A stretch of 64,000 bases of DNA from Lamellibrachia columna (taxonomy: Eukaryota > Annelida > Polychaeta > Sabellida > Siboglinidae): NCBI GenBank assembly GCA_963662155.1, contig OY759263.1, forward strand, positions 9,969,081 to 10,033,080. The letters are read 5' to 3'. Below, in pieces: positions 40,037-51,710 of this stretch. Within the stretch, counting starts at the first letter, position 1; each line of letters opens with the position of its first letter. The notes beneath the pieces are model-generated. The model was given only the letters and a program-made list of their open reading frames with translations, made no database searches and was not told the DNA's origin. A program made the position numbers and the translations under genes.

Positions 40037-40361
40037 GTAAGGGATTAAAAACGTCACGTTGCTGCAGCGGGAACAACATTCATAAATGTGTCTTGATTTT
40101 GCAGTGTAATAAGACAGGCTTTCTTGTTCTACTTTTTAATCTGGAACTTGTTGCATTGGGGGGCAATCTGGATAAATCTGGTTGAATCTATGTACACCAT
40201 AATATCGGTTGTGTAAATTGTATTCATGCGAGTGTGACTGCATTAACGTGACTGGTTAGGGTGACCCAGCACGCTTGTGTCAAACGTGAACAGAATAATG
40301 TCATGTGAACTCTGTCTTTGTACTAGTGTAGTCTCTGACATCAGATTATTCTCTTCTCCAG

Positions 40362-40490
40362 ATGTCAATGAGTGTACAGATACAGGAAATCGACACAAAT
40401 GCGACACAATGTGCATTAACACAGTCGGAGGTTACAACTGCTCGTGTGCGGATGGGTACTTGCTGAATGATGACATGCGGACATGCAGAG
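40362..40490 (+). CDS. Exon 25: calcium-binding EGF
   Basis: 129 nt, phase 1-1, acceptor ctcttctccag, donor gtgagc. Reads DVNECTDTGNRHKCDTMC then NTVGGYNCSCADGYLL. The following 1.1-kb intron is unique AT-rich sequence with nothing recognisable. Confidence 0.9.
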
Positions 40491-41591
40491 GTGAGCCAAA
40501 CCACTACTTTACTTTGTCTGTGTAGATTTCTCATAAATGCAATGCATAAGAGCTCAGTAGAATGTCAAAACCAAAGTGTTAGGCAGTCATAAATCAATTT
40601 ATGATATCAAGTCAGTCTTCCGCAGTTGAATGAGTACGCCGAGAAGCTAATTATAAAAAGATGGGTCTTGACGTGATGCCGAAATGCACAGTGTGTAAAG
40701 CTGTGATTGCCTAAATTACCCTGAAACAGTAGGACATAATATTGCTGGTTAATGTATGAAGTAAATCACATAATTAATCTAAGGCATTTGATAGAAGAAT
40801 TGGCATTTAAGATTTGCATGTTAGTGTCTTAAGCTATTGATAGGCCAGCAACTTGTGTTAATTGGTGCTTGACTTATGAAATGACAAGTATGTATTCAAC
40901 AGCAAGGAACAGTCACTTATGGAAGTTCTTCCAGAAATCACCAGTGATGTAATTTAAAGGAACCCATGCCTTTAATTGTTCCCCGCTAAGTCTGAATTGC
41001 TTGGTTAGAAAACTGTATGTGTCTGTAATGAAATGTGATTCATGGTATTTGATTAGTTAAACAAACAAGAGATGTAGCCCCACTTAGATGGTTTATTGGT
41101 AAATGTTCACAATTGCTTCGTAAAAATAGAGAAAAACGAAACAGTATGGTCAACGAAATGGTCAATGAAATGGTCAACGAGATGGCTAGACATTTTTGAT
41201 AGAGAGGCCGATGTTTTGGCAATGGCATTTTTAAATCCATCTGGACTGTACAATGTCAAACTGAAGTTCATGTAAGATTACAAATTACATTGCTATGTTC
41301 TAGGAGTTCAGTTAGGGACACTGAATATGCATTAATTTTAAGGAAATTAAATGTATTGTAAAATTAAGTAGGTACTAGCAAAATAAATATATTGTTAATT
41401 ATTGCTACACCTTACAGTCAATATCCATTACCGCAAATATATAATACGTTTAAAATTGGGATATATTACCACTCTCACAAAAAACCAGTGCAGTAACAGA
41501 CAAGCTGGTCAGCCATAAATATATAAAATATAATAAGGTAATATGTGGTTAGTAATTTGACTAATTACGATGATGTTCCTTACAATTGCAG

Positions 41592-41846
41592 CATGCCCGA
41601 AAGGCCAGTGGGGTGCAGGATGTATGAAGCTGTGTAATTGTGAGAGCCCCGATACAACATGTGACCCCTCCAGCGGGTGTTCAAAGTGTCCGACTGGATT
41701 CAAGGGTGGAGATTGCTCTGTTGACGTTGATGAGTGCACGGTTAACAACCCATGTGATGCTAACAGCAAATGTACCAACACCCCAGGCTTGTTCAGATGT
41801 GACTGTCACGAAGGATACACACAACTCAACGCCACCACATGCAAAG
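41592..41846 (+). CDS. Exon 26: two EGF-type modules in one exon
   Basis: 255 nt, phase 1-1, acceptor tacaattgcag, donor gtgaga. First module ACPKGQWGAGCMKLCNC, CDPSSGCSKCPTGFKGGDC (laminin/MEGF-type), then VDECTVNNPCDANSKCTNTP and CDCHEGYTQ (EGF-CA). The only exon here carrying two modules, so an intron was probably lost. Sequon NAT near the end. Confidence 0.9.
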
Positions 41847-42317
41847 GTGAGAATCACAATACTTCTGTACATCTGATAAACAGGTGTTGAGAAAAGATAA
41901 TATGGTATTTATTATACGTTCTAGTTTTTTATTTAACGAAACGTTTTAAATCTCCAGAGTCGCATTTAATAAAATTGCATGGCAGAACAGGGTTCACATA
42001 TATTTTCAAGAATCAACCAATAAGAAAAGCGATGAAACAATGTATTAAATGTGCTAATCCAATCAGTTGAGTGAAGCTAGCAACAATGTTACTGATCCAG
42101 ACTAATTATCAAGCTACGCGTGGCAATGTTAAAGACGTTGTGAACCTACGACTTATTGTTACTGTCATTAGACAACTTACTTATCCAAATAAAAAAGTAT
42201 GTTCCATTTCACTGTGTTTGGGTGATTCCAAATTATGTTCCATTACGATGTAATTGCCAATGCAAAATTATGTTCCATTACATTCCATTATCTCCACTGG
42301 TGTTTGTAATGTTCCAG

Positions 42318-42431
42318 AACGGGATGAGTGCGAGAGTGACCCGTGCCAGAATGGTGCAACTTGTTACGACAAAACCAAAAGCTACTCGTGTAAATGTGTC
42401 ACTGGCTACACAGGCAACAACTGTCAAACAG
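42318..42431 (+). CDS. Exon 27: EGF-like module
   Basis: 114 nt, phase 1-1, acceptor aatgttccag, donor gtttga (weak). Reads [15 protein letters not shown] then [12 protein letters not shown]; both Notch-type glycosylation sites are present. The minisatellite starts within the donor region, and the frame stays open through it to about 43300 if the intron is retained. Confidence 0.86.
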
Positions 42432-42433
42432 GT

Positions 42434-43270
42434 TTGATGACCATTCTGTTTATGTACTTTATGCTGATGACCACTCTGTCTATATACTTTATGCTGATGA
42501 CCATTCTGTTTATGTACTTTATGCTGATGACCATTCTGTTTATGTACTTTATGCTGATGACCATTCTGTTTATGTACTTTATGCTGATGACCATTCTGTT
42601 TATGTACTTTATGCTGATGACCATCCTGTTTATGTACTTTATGCTGATGACCATTCTGTTTATGTACTTTATGCTGATGACCATTCTGTTTATGTACTTT
42701 ATGCTGATGACCATTCTGTCTATGTACTTTATGCTGATGACCATTCTGTTTATGTACTTTATGCTGATGACCATTCTGTTTATGTACTTTATGCTGATGA
42801 CCATTCTGTCTATGTACTTTATGCTGATGACCATTCTGTTTATGTACTTTATGCTGATGACCATTCTGTTTATGTACTTTATGCTGATGACCATTCTGTT
42901 TATGTACTTTATGCTGATGACCATTCTGTTTATGTACTTTATGCTGATGACCATTCTGTTTATGTACTTTATGCTGATGACCATTCTGTCTATGTACTTT
43001 ATGCTGATGACCATTCTGTTTATGTACTTTATGCTGATGACCATTCTGTTTATGTACTTTATGCTGATGACCATTCTGTCTATGTACTTTATGCTGATGA
43101 CCATTCTGTTTATGTACTTTATGCTGATGACCATTCTGTCTATGTACTTTATGCTGATGACCATTCTGTTTATGTACTTTATGCTGATGACCATTCTGTT
43201 TATGTACTTTATGCTGATGACCATTCTGTCTATATACTTTATGCTGATGACCATTCTGTTTATGTACTTT
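42434..43270 (+). repeat. 30-bp minisatellite, about 28 copies, starting at the exon 27 donor
   Basis: The unit is ttatgtactttatgctgatg plus accattctgt. Copies differ almost only by a t/c at one position (ctgtt/ctgtc) and tatata/tatgta. As 30 is a multiple of three, two + frames and two - frames are open; these ORFs are periodicity artefacts unless the intron is retained. Confidence 0.96.
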
Positions 43271-43368
43271 ATTCAACATGTAGATTCATTTTTTTTATAA
43301 TAAAAATATATTAAATTTGATACAGCGCCAGATCCCGTGTAGTTCACGGAGCTTTACAGCATATTAAC

Positions 43369-43432
43369 AATTGACAACATGATCTAGAGTTGACAGCATG
43401 GTCTAGAATTGACAACATGGTCTAGAATTACT
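43369..43432 (+). repeat. 21-bp tandem repeat, 3 copies
   Basis: (a)attgacaacatggtctaga repeated three times with g/a differences, in the intron after the 30-bp array. Confidence 0.85.
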
Positions 43433-43951
43433 AATATAAATATGGCACAATATAGCGATATAATAACAAAGAAGTAACAAATATTAAAATATAGTCAAAT
43501 TAAGTTTTAAAATATAGCTAATCTAATGTGAATAAGATTACAGAAAATAGTCATAGTAAATATAATTATGTAATAATACATCCTTTAGTGGTAATTAATT
43601 ATAGGTGATTATTCACTATCGTGAACTTTCTGCATTCCAACTTGTTGAAAAATGCAAGTATAATGCTTTTTCCAGAAGACTTGTTTGTATCACGGATTCA
43701 CGATTCAAATATTGTGCTAATAAATAACATACATTCGTTGTAGAATGCCTATTGTTGGAAACAAATTATGTTATAATGATTTGTTGCTATGCTGACCTGA
43801 AATTCATGACTTAGTAAGCTGAGGGTTTGGAACTGTATTGTCACATTTGTCATTAAGTTTGCAACACATGATTCATGTCACCATGTTTAAACTGAATACG
43901 TTTACATGAAGTATACAAAAGCTGTGATTTCTTATTTTAAAACAATTTCAG

Positions 43952-44065
43952 ATATCAACGAATGTGAAACCTCACCATGTAAAAATGGCGGCTCATGCTC
44001 TGACCTGGTGAACAGATATCGCTGCAGCTGCAAGCGTGGCTTCACTGGCGTCAACTGTGAGACAG
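43952..44065 (+). CDS. Exon 28: calcium-binding EGF
   Basis: 114 nt, phase 1-1, acceptor aacaatttcag, donor gtgagc. Reads [16 protein letters not shown] then [12 protein letters not shown]. The O-fucose site is present; the O-glucose Ser is replaced by Thr. Confidence 0.9.
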
Positions 44066-44203
44066 GTGAGCGTAACAATCATACGATTGATCACAGTAGA
44101 GCAGTATATGTTATTCGAATGCAACGTATCGTGTATGTATTTTTTAATAGTTGTTACTAGTATGGGAATATTAAGATAACAATGATTGTTACTCGTGTCA
44201 CAG

Positions 44204-44317
44204 ATTACGACGACTGCAGCAGCAACCCATGCATGAATGGAGCGACCTGCCAAGATGGTAGTGATAGCTACACGTGTCCGTGTCTACCTGGCTACAATGG
44301 CACTAATTGTGAAACAG
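44204..44317 (+). CDS. Exon 29: EGF-like module
   Basis: 114 nt, phase 1-1, acceptor ctcgtgtcacag, donor gtaaac. Reads [16 protein letters not shown] then [12 protein letters not shown]. Both Notch-type sites present plus a sequon (NGT). Confidence 0.9.
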
Positions 44318-44494
44318 GTAAACTTTTATTGCACCATTAGCCAACTATGTTAATTTCCATAGACATTCGGTTGCTGTTGCGTATATCATGTTCTTAAATA
44401 CATGTGTACCTGCTTTAATGTTCTTAATGTTTTGTTCGTGCATTCAATAGCCAAAATCCGTTATGCAGTTGCTGAAGCCTTGCTCTTTTTACAG

Positions 44495-44608
44495 ACATTG
44501 ACGAATGTAGCAGCGCCCCCTGCCAGAACGGTGCCACGTGTTCAGATGGTGTGAATGGCTATTCGTGCAAATGTACAACCGGATATGAAGGCGACAACTG
44601 CAAAAACG
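44495..44608 (+). CDS. Exon 30: calcium-binding EGF (last)
   Basis: 114 nt, phase 1-1, acceptor ctctttttacag, donor gttagt. Reads [16 protein letters not shown] then [12 protein letters not shown]. It precedes the SEA region. Confidence 0.9.
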
Positions 44609-44976
44609 GTTAGTTATGTTATTATATGTCACCAAAAATATGTAATTTCCTTTGTTTGCCTATCCATATTCAAACTGTTGAACCTATGCATGGCTTGGGC
44701 TGTAAATACTTGTTCTATGCCAGTTTGACGGCCCCTCGAACCAGCAGTCAGTAACAGTTTGTATGAGTATCACCGCTTTATTATTCAGAATTTGGCGAAT
44801 AAATGGTATAATAATTTCAGTGTAAGATTGCATTGCTGGTCCGATGTCAGATAACAGTAGAACATGTAATAAAATACCTAGTCTGGATCCTAATAATGCC
44901 ACTAAATTATGAAGTTGGTCATGAATCTGTCCCCATTCAGGTCCGTTGGAAATGTTGCATAATTAGTTGACCATTG

Positions 44977-44984
<8 letters not shown>

Positions 44985-45044
<60 letters not shown>
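44985..45044. repeat. (AT)n microsatellite
   Basis: About 60 bp AT repeat in the intron before the SEA region. Confidence 0.93.
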
Positions 45045-45049
<5 letters not shown>

Positions 45050-45242
45050 GATCTGCCTTTACTATAAACATCATCAAGTGACATCATTGTTTCAAAGTGT
45101 AGAGGTGTCACAGAAAGGATTAACAGATACATCATGGCAACCAGTTAACATGACTGACATTAATTAAGACGTATTTTGTTTGTTATGGGAAAGACATGTT
45201 AATCTATGTAATTACACTGACTGTTTTTACTTCCAAACAAAG

Positions 45243-45430
45243 CAGGTGTTGCAGTAACAACAGAAGCAACGACAACACCAATCGTGACCACGACAACACC
45301 GTTGATCCCTCCTACTGAACAGGCTCGAGTTAACATCGCCATAAGGTTGACAAGTAAGAACTACACAAAAGATCTGGAAGACAAAACATCAGATGCATAC
45401 AACAGCCTGAAGAAGGAAGTTGTGAAGACA
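45243..45430 (+). CDS. Exon 31: Thr-rich linker and SEA domain 1, first part
   Basis: Phase 1-0, donor gtaata. The acceptor is a NAGNAG pair (aaagcag): use of 45243 or 45246 adds or removes one Ala, both in frame. Reads TTEATTTPIVTTTTPLIPP (short mucin-like spacer), then ARVNIAIRLTSKNY and DAYNSLKKEVVKT, which fits the first strand and helix of a SEA domain. Confidence 0.86.
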
Positions 45431-45504
45431 GTAATACATGCTTATTAATATGCTTGAGAGCAACATTATATATATAGCAACACCTGTTAACCTGCAGCTT
45501 TATG

Positions 45505-45845
45505 TGTGTGCATGTGTGTGTGTTGATGTGCGTGTGCATGTGTGTGTGAGTTGTGTGGGTGTGAGTTGATGTGTGAGTTGATGTGAGTTGTGTGGGTGTA
45601 AGTTGATGTGAGTTGTGTGGGTGTGAGTTGATGTGTGTGAGTTGTGTGGGTGTGTGTTGATGTGTGTGAGTTGTGTGGGTGTGAGTTTTGGTAGGCAGAT
45701 ATGCAAGTAGGTAGTGAGGCAGAAATAAGATAAGCATGTGTGCATGCGTGTAAGCATGCATGCATGTATGTATGCATGAATGTATGTATGTATGCATGCA
45801 TGCATGTGTGTGTGTGTGCGTATATATCCATGCATGCATGTTTGT
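45505..45845 (+). repeat. Degenerate GTGTGAGTTGT and GCATGCATGTATG repeats
   Basis: Imperfect runs of gtgtgagttgtgtgggtgtg up to about 45700, then gcatgcatgtatg runs at 45735-45845. ORFs on the complementary strand are His/Thr-rich repeat artefacts. Confidence 0.85.
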
Positions 45846-46123
45846 ATGACAGTAAGATATAGTAATAACATTTAGTTTGGCTTGGAGTTTATCTTTAGTG
45901 CTATATCAGTGAAATGACTTAAGACCCAAAAGGTATCGCATGCAGAATATTGTTGATACTAAACCCCAATGCAATGCAATTGGTAGACACTGCTCACTCC
46001 AATTAGTCGGGCACACTACCAATTTATCATCATTTAATTGACGCATTTTACACAGGTGTCAATACATAGTATTATGCAACACTGTTTATGTCATAATGTC
46101 ATATATGTATGTGTGATTATCAG

Positions 46124-46188
46124 TTGAAGGATGTTCTCACAAAAGAACTGGATGCAGGAACATTCGACATAGTTGACGTCACATTCAG
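46124..46188 (+). CDS. Exon 32: SEA domain 1, middle
   Basis: 65 nt, phase 0-2, acceptor tgattatcag, donor gtaaga. Reads LKDVLTKELDAGTFDIVDVT and ends in F plus a split Ser codon that leads into the cleavage motif of exon 33. Confidence 0.85.
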
Positions 46189-46493
46189 GTAAGATTATTA
46201 AACATGTATGTGGATGAGCAAATATAGCGACAATGTTGATATAGTGACGAATTACTCCAGCATCCAGTGTGACATGTCCGTAGCGCCTACATATATTATG
46301 CATCAATAATGTGTTGCCTTTTTATTAATGCAACAAGAGTAGTCAAAGTAAACACAACTGATTGATATTAGGTACATACTGTTGTTGGGAATATGTGTGT
46401 AATTGTTAACATGTGTGCGTGCGTGGGTGCAAGCATGCGCACGTATGTATAGCCGTCACATATCAGTACTGCATCCTACTTATTTTCTTGCAG

Positions 46494-46645
46494 TGACGGC
46501 AGTATAGTAGTTAACTATGAACTGGCTGTGAAGAAGGCGGCAGCCACAGAAACTCTGAACACCATAGTAGATACAGTTAAGAAGGCCACAGAAGATGGTT
46601 CTTTTGGGAATTTCACCATTGATCCAACATCCATACAGGCAACAA
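46494..46645 (+). CDS. Exon 33: SEA domain 1, cleavage site and C-terminal part
   Basis: 152 nt, phase 2-1, acceptor tattttcttgcag, donor gtgagt. Starts SDGSIVVNYELAV: G^SIVV matches the G^SVVV autoproteolysis motif of MUC1-type SEA domains. Ends GSFGNFTIDPTSIQAT with a sequon (NFT). Confidence 0.88.
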
Positions 46646-46985
46646 GTGAGTCGTCTATGTTATGTTATTCCAGATTTTTGTAGGCTGTTTTGCCAAGATG
46701 GTCGTTGGCCTTCTCAATGTAATACTCACAATATTTATTGCAGCATATAAATGTGTTGTTGAATACCAATGTTCTGAAATAGTTCTTAATTAGTAGTTCA
46801 CATTCTTAGTAGTGATTTTGATAAGGTTGAGATGGTAGTTTCCAGCATAGGTTTTCATTGGTTGCTGAACTATACGTGGATCATGGGTTCGTTTCATGTC
46901 TGCATTCCATTCATAATCATTCTTCGTATATGTGAAGCTGCATGGCCAACTTTGTGTTAACAAGTGTATTGGTTTCTCATTACAG

Positions 46986-47104
46986 AGAGTGACTTGTTCA
47001 GCTTCTATGGGAAATTTACCATCACAAACCGCGAGTTCAATGACCAGCTTACAGAACCGTCATCTACAACATATAAGAACATGTTTGATGAAGTCAAGCA
47101 AACG
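46986..47104 (+). CDS. Exon 34: SEA domain 2, first part
   Basis: 119 nt, phase 1-0, acceptor ttctcattacag, donor gtgtgt. Reads SDLFSFYGKFTITNREFNDQ then TYKNMFDEVKQT. Same phases and layout as exon 31, without the Thr linker. Confidence 0.86.
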
Positions 47105-47440
47105 GTGTGTGTGCAAGAAAACATTACACACAAAACTTAATGTGGCCAGTTGGTATAAAACACCTAGTGTGTTCTTGTGACTTTTTTAATATTGCAATAT
47201 ATTGATGGTACTGAAGGACAAGTTAGTACAACTGAAACGGTCTCATTAATGTAATCAATAATATGTGGACACACCGATTCACAACAAAAACAAAGCTTCC
47301 TGTTCCCTTTGTGACACATGATTTAATGGATAAATCAATCAGTCGCATAACATAACCTTGTTAAGCATGCATGTTACCAGTATGTTGCTTGCTCATGGTT
47401 TGATGCATGTATGATTTACTGATTTACTGATTCTGTTTAG

Positions 47441-47508
47441 GTTCGCAAAGTGTTTGTTGATTCAGACATTGGAAATGATGTCGTGGCAGTCACTGAGATC
47501 ACCTTCAG
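47441..47508 (+). CDS. Exon 35: SEA domain 2, middle
   Basis: 68 nt, phase 0-2, acceptor ttctgtttag, donor gtacgc. Reads VRKVFVDSDIGNDVVAVTEI then TF plus a split Ser, parallel to exon 32. Confidence 0.86.
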
Positions 47509-47679
47509 GTACGCTAGCAGGTGTATCCCTGAACAATTTAATGGAGCACTTCGGTGAACTGTAATATGTAATGTCCATATGTGATAATATAACTTGTCAC
47601 TAGATAATGTTGGTGTTGTCAATATGCATATTTCAAGTTAAGTAATTAAATATGATGTGCTACATTTGAAAGAGAGTTT

Positions 47680-48000
47680 CAGGAAGAGGTGAGTTGGACA
47701 CGTGGAACGAATGGAAGGGCTAACGAAGAGACCCGATTGCACTCAGGTTGAAGGGTAGAAGAAGAGGAAAACTGAGATGGGAAGACTGTGTGAAAAGAGA
47801 TTTGGTGGGAATAGGAGGGAAGTGGAGAATGAGAGAGAGATGGGGAGTGGAGAATGAGAGAGAGATGGGGGAGTTGAGAATGAGAGAGAGATGGGGGAGT
47901 GGAGATGGATGGTGGAGACCAGTAAATGGAAGAAGACAAAACAACGAGGACCGGTGTCGATGCCAGCCTCGCCCCAGACATCAGGGGAAAAAGTAGACCA
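47680..48000 (+). mobile_element. LINE C-terminal RT fragment with internal GA-rich repeat
   Basis: One frame gives KGRRRGKLRWEDCVKRDL and IGGKWRM, the GRRR..W.D.V..DL pattern at the C-terminus of many non-LTR ORF2 proteins. A repeat of gagtggagaatgagagagag (three copies, 47820-47895) interrupts it. Family not determined. Confidence 0.5.
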
Positions 48001-48176
48001 ATAGCGTAATGAACTATTATCACGGGAACATTACTGCAATAGACATGTGCTGTGCTTTTATGCTTGAAAGGTATCTTGAGCTGGGTTGATGACTATGTTA
48101 TAACATATTGAATTTGAATTTAAGTAATTGTAATTGCACCAGGTCACATCATGTTTTTGTTCCATTGGCGTATTAG

Positions 48177-48325
48177 CAAAGGCAGCATCATTGTGAGCTA
48201 CCAGTTGGTGCTGAAGGAGAAGTACACATTGGCGGATCTAACAGCCATAATGAAGAACTACCTTCAGGAGCACGGTGGAAAACTGGGATTGTTCGAAGTC
48301 AAAGCTGACAGCATAGACTTTTCGG
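48177..48325 (+). CDS. Exon 36: SEA domain 2, cleavage site and C-terminal part
   Basis: 149 nt, phase 2-1, acceptor ggcgtattag (poor pyrimidine tract), donor gtaagc. Starts SKGSIIVSYQLVL; G^SIIV again fits the SEA autoproteolysis motif. Ends FEVKADSIDFS. Confidence 0.88.
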
Positions 48326-51300
48326 GTAAGCTGATTTGGAATATGCATGTCATAGGCAACTATGTTGCATACACTTTTCCCTAAAATTGTACCACAAAAT
48401 GTATGGTGTATTGTTACTAAAATGTTATATATGGAATGGACATTGCAACTCAGTGATTTATTCAAGTTCTGTCATGTTACCACAAACACATTTGGTGTAA
48501 AACACATCCAAGTGAACTGAAATAAGGGTTGCTTTGAAGTTCACCATGAAACCTCACATAACCTGCCTTCTGTTTATTTATCTCTATATCACTGGTATGT
48601 ATTGTTACAATACGATTATTTAACGTAAGAATGGAAACAATCCTTATATACTCTTATACATTACTGCATTTTACTATTGTAGATGCATTGCTTCTGCCGG
48701 TGAACATTAAATTACATTGTATTAACTAAAACAGCTTGCTCTATTATGTTCATTCTTTTACTCAATACCAACCGTTCTACAGGACAGTTGCTTGGTAGTT
48801 ACGTCAGTTTATGTGCAGTCAGTCTACAGTGAATTTATGCCACGACTAATTATACTTTTACTCAATACCAACCGTTCTACAGGACAGTTGCTTGGTAGTT
48901 ACGTCAGTTTATGTGCAGTCAGTCTACAGTGAATTTATGCCACGACTAATTATACTTTTACTCAATACCAACCGTTCTACAGGACAGTTGCTTGGTAGTT
49001 ACGTCAGTTTATGTGCAGTCAGTCTACAGTGAATTTATGCCACGACTAATTATACTTTTACTCAATACCAACCGTTCTACAGGACAGTTGCTTGGTAGTT
49101 ATGTCAGTTTATGTGCAGTCAGTCTACAGTGAATTTATGCCGTGACTAATTATACTTTTACTCAATACCAACCGTTCTACAGGACAGTTGCTTGGTAGTT
49201 ACGTCAGTTTATGTGCAGTCAGTCTACAGTGAATTTATGCCGTGACTAATTATACTTTTACTCAATACCAACCGTTCTACAGGACAGTTGCTTGGTAGTT
49301 ATGTCAGTTTATGTGCAGTCAGTCTACAGTGAATTTATGCCGTGACTAATTATACTTTTACTCAATACCAACCGTTCTACAGGACAGTTGCTTGGTAGTT
49401 ACGTCAGTTTATGTGCAGTCAGTCTACAGTGAATTTATGCCGTGACTAATTATACTTTTACTCAATACCAACCGTTCTACAGGACAGTTGCTTGGTAGTT
49501 ATGTCAGTTTATGTGCAGTCAGTCTACAGTGAATTTATGCCGTGACTAATTATACTTTTACTCAATACCAACCGTTCTACAGGACAGTTGCTTGGTAGTT
49601 ACGTCAGTTTATGTGCAGTCAGTCTACAGTGAATTTATGCCGTGACTAATTATACTTTTACTCAATACCAACCGTTCTACAGGACAGTTGCTTGGTAGTT
49701 ACGTCAGTTTATGTGCAGTCAGTCTACAGTGAATTTATGCCGTGACTAATTATACTTTTACTCAATACCAACCGTTCTACAGGACAGTTGCTTGGTAGTT
49801 ATGTCAGTTTATGTGCAGTCAGTCTACAGTGAATTTATGCCGTGACTAATTATACTTTTACTCAATACCAACCGTTCTACAGGACAGTTGCTTGGTAGTT
49901 ACGTCAGTTTATGTGCAGTCAGTCTACAGTGAATTTATGCCGTGACTAATTATACTTTTACTCAATACCAACCGTTCTACAGGACAGTTGCTTGGTAGTT
50001 ATGTCAGTTTATGTGCAGTCAGTCTACAGTGAATTTATGCCGTGACTAATTATACTTTTACTCAATACCAACCGTTCTACAGGACAGTTGCTTGGTAGTT
50101 ACGTCAGTTTATGTGCAGTCAGTCTACAGTGAATTTATGCCACGACTAATTATACTTTTACTCAATACCAACCGTTCTACAGGACAGTTGCTTGGTAGTT
50201 ATGTCAGTTTATGTGCAGTCAGTCTACAGTGAATTTATGCCGTGACTAATTATACTTTTACTCAATACCAACCGTTCTACAGGACAGTTGCTTGGTAGTT
50301 ATGTCAGTTTATGTGCAGTCAGTCTACAGTGAATTTATGCCGTGACTAATTATACTTTTACTCAATACCAACCGTTCTACAGGACAGTTGCTTGGTAGTT
50401 ATGTCAGTTTATGTGCAGTCAGTCTACAGTGAATTTATGCCGTGACTAATTATACTTTTACTCAATACCAACCGTTCTACAGGACAGTTGCTTGGTAGTT
50501 ACGTCAGTTTATGTGCAGTCAGTCTACAGTGAATTTATGCCGTGACTAATTATACTTTTACTCAATACCAACCGTTCTACAGGACAGTTGCTTGGTAGTT
50601 ACGTCAGTTTATGTGCAGTCAGTCTACAGTGAATTTATGCCGTGACTAATTATACTTTTACTCAATACCAACCGTTCTACAGGACAGTTGCTTGGTAGTT
50701 ATGTCAGTTTATGTGCAGTCAGTCTACAGTGAATTTATGCCGTGACTAATTATACTTTTACTCAATACCAACCGTTCTACAGGACAGTTGCTTGGTAGTT
50801 ACGTCAGTTTATGTGCAGTCAGTCTACAGTGAATTTATGCCGTGACTAATTATACTTTTACTCAATACCAACCGTTCTACAGGACAGTTGCTTGGTAGTT
50901 ACGTCAGTTTATGTGCAGTCAGTCTACAGTGAATTTATGCCGTGACTAATTATACTTTTACTCAATACCAACCGTTCTACAGGACAGTTGCTTGGTAGTT
51001 ATGTCAGTTTATGTGCAGTCAGTCTACAGTGAATTTATGCCGTGACTAATTATACTTTTACTCAATACCAACCGTTCTACAGGACAGTTGCTTGGTAGTT
51101 ACGTCAGTTTATGTGCAGTCAGTCTACAGTGAATTTATGCCGTGACTAATTATACTTTTACTCAATACCAACCGTTCTACAGGACAGTTGCTTGGTAGTT
51201 ACGTCAGTTTATGTGCAGTCAGTCTACAGTGAATTTATGCCGTGACTAATTATACTTTTACTCAATACCAACCGTTCTACAGGACAGTTGCTTGGTAGTT

Positions 51301-51710
51301 ATGTCAGTTTATGTGCAGTCAGTCTACAGTGAATTTATGCCGTGACTAATTATACTTTTACTCAATACCAACCGTTCTACAGGACAGTTGCTTGGTAGTT
51401 ACGTCAGTTTATGTGCAGTCAGTCTACAGTGAATTTATGCCGTGACTAATTATACTTTTACTCAATACCAACCGTTCTACAGGACAGTTGCTTGGTAGTT
51501 ATGTCAGTTTATGTGCAGTCAGTCTACAGTGAATTTATGCCGTGACTAATTATACTTTTACTCAATACCAACCGTTCTACAGGACAGTTGCTTGGTAGTT
51601 ACGTCAGTTTATGTGCAGTCAGTCTACAGTGAATTTATGCCACGACTAATTATACTTTTACTCAATACCAACCGTTCTACAGGACAGTTGCTTGGTAGTT
51701 ATGTCAGTTT

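Noticed and set aside
42278..43314. Four long ORFs over the 30-bp array as a novel repeat protein
   Set aside because: The period is a multiple of three with no stop in the unit. The upstream donor and downstream EGF exon indicate an intron; retention is listed only as a possibility.
45330..45871. His/Thr-rich antisense ORFs
   Set aside because: Reverse-strand readings of degenerate GTGTG and GCATG repeats.
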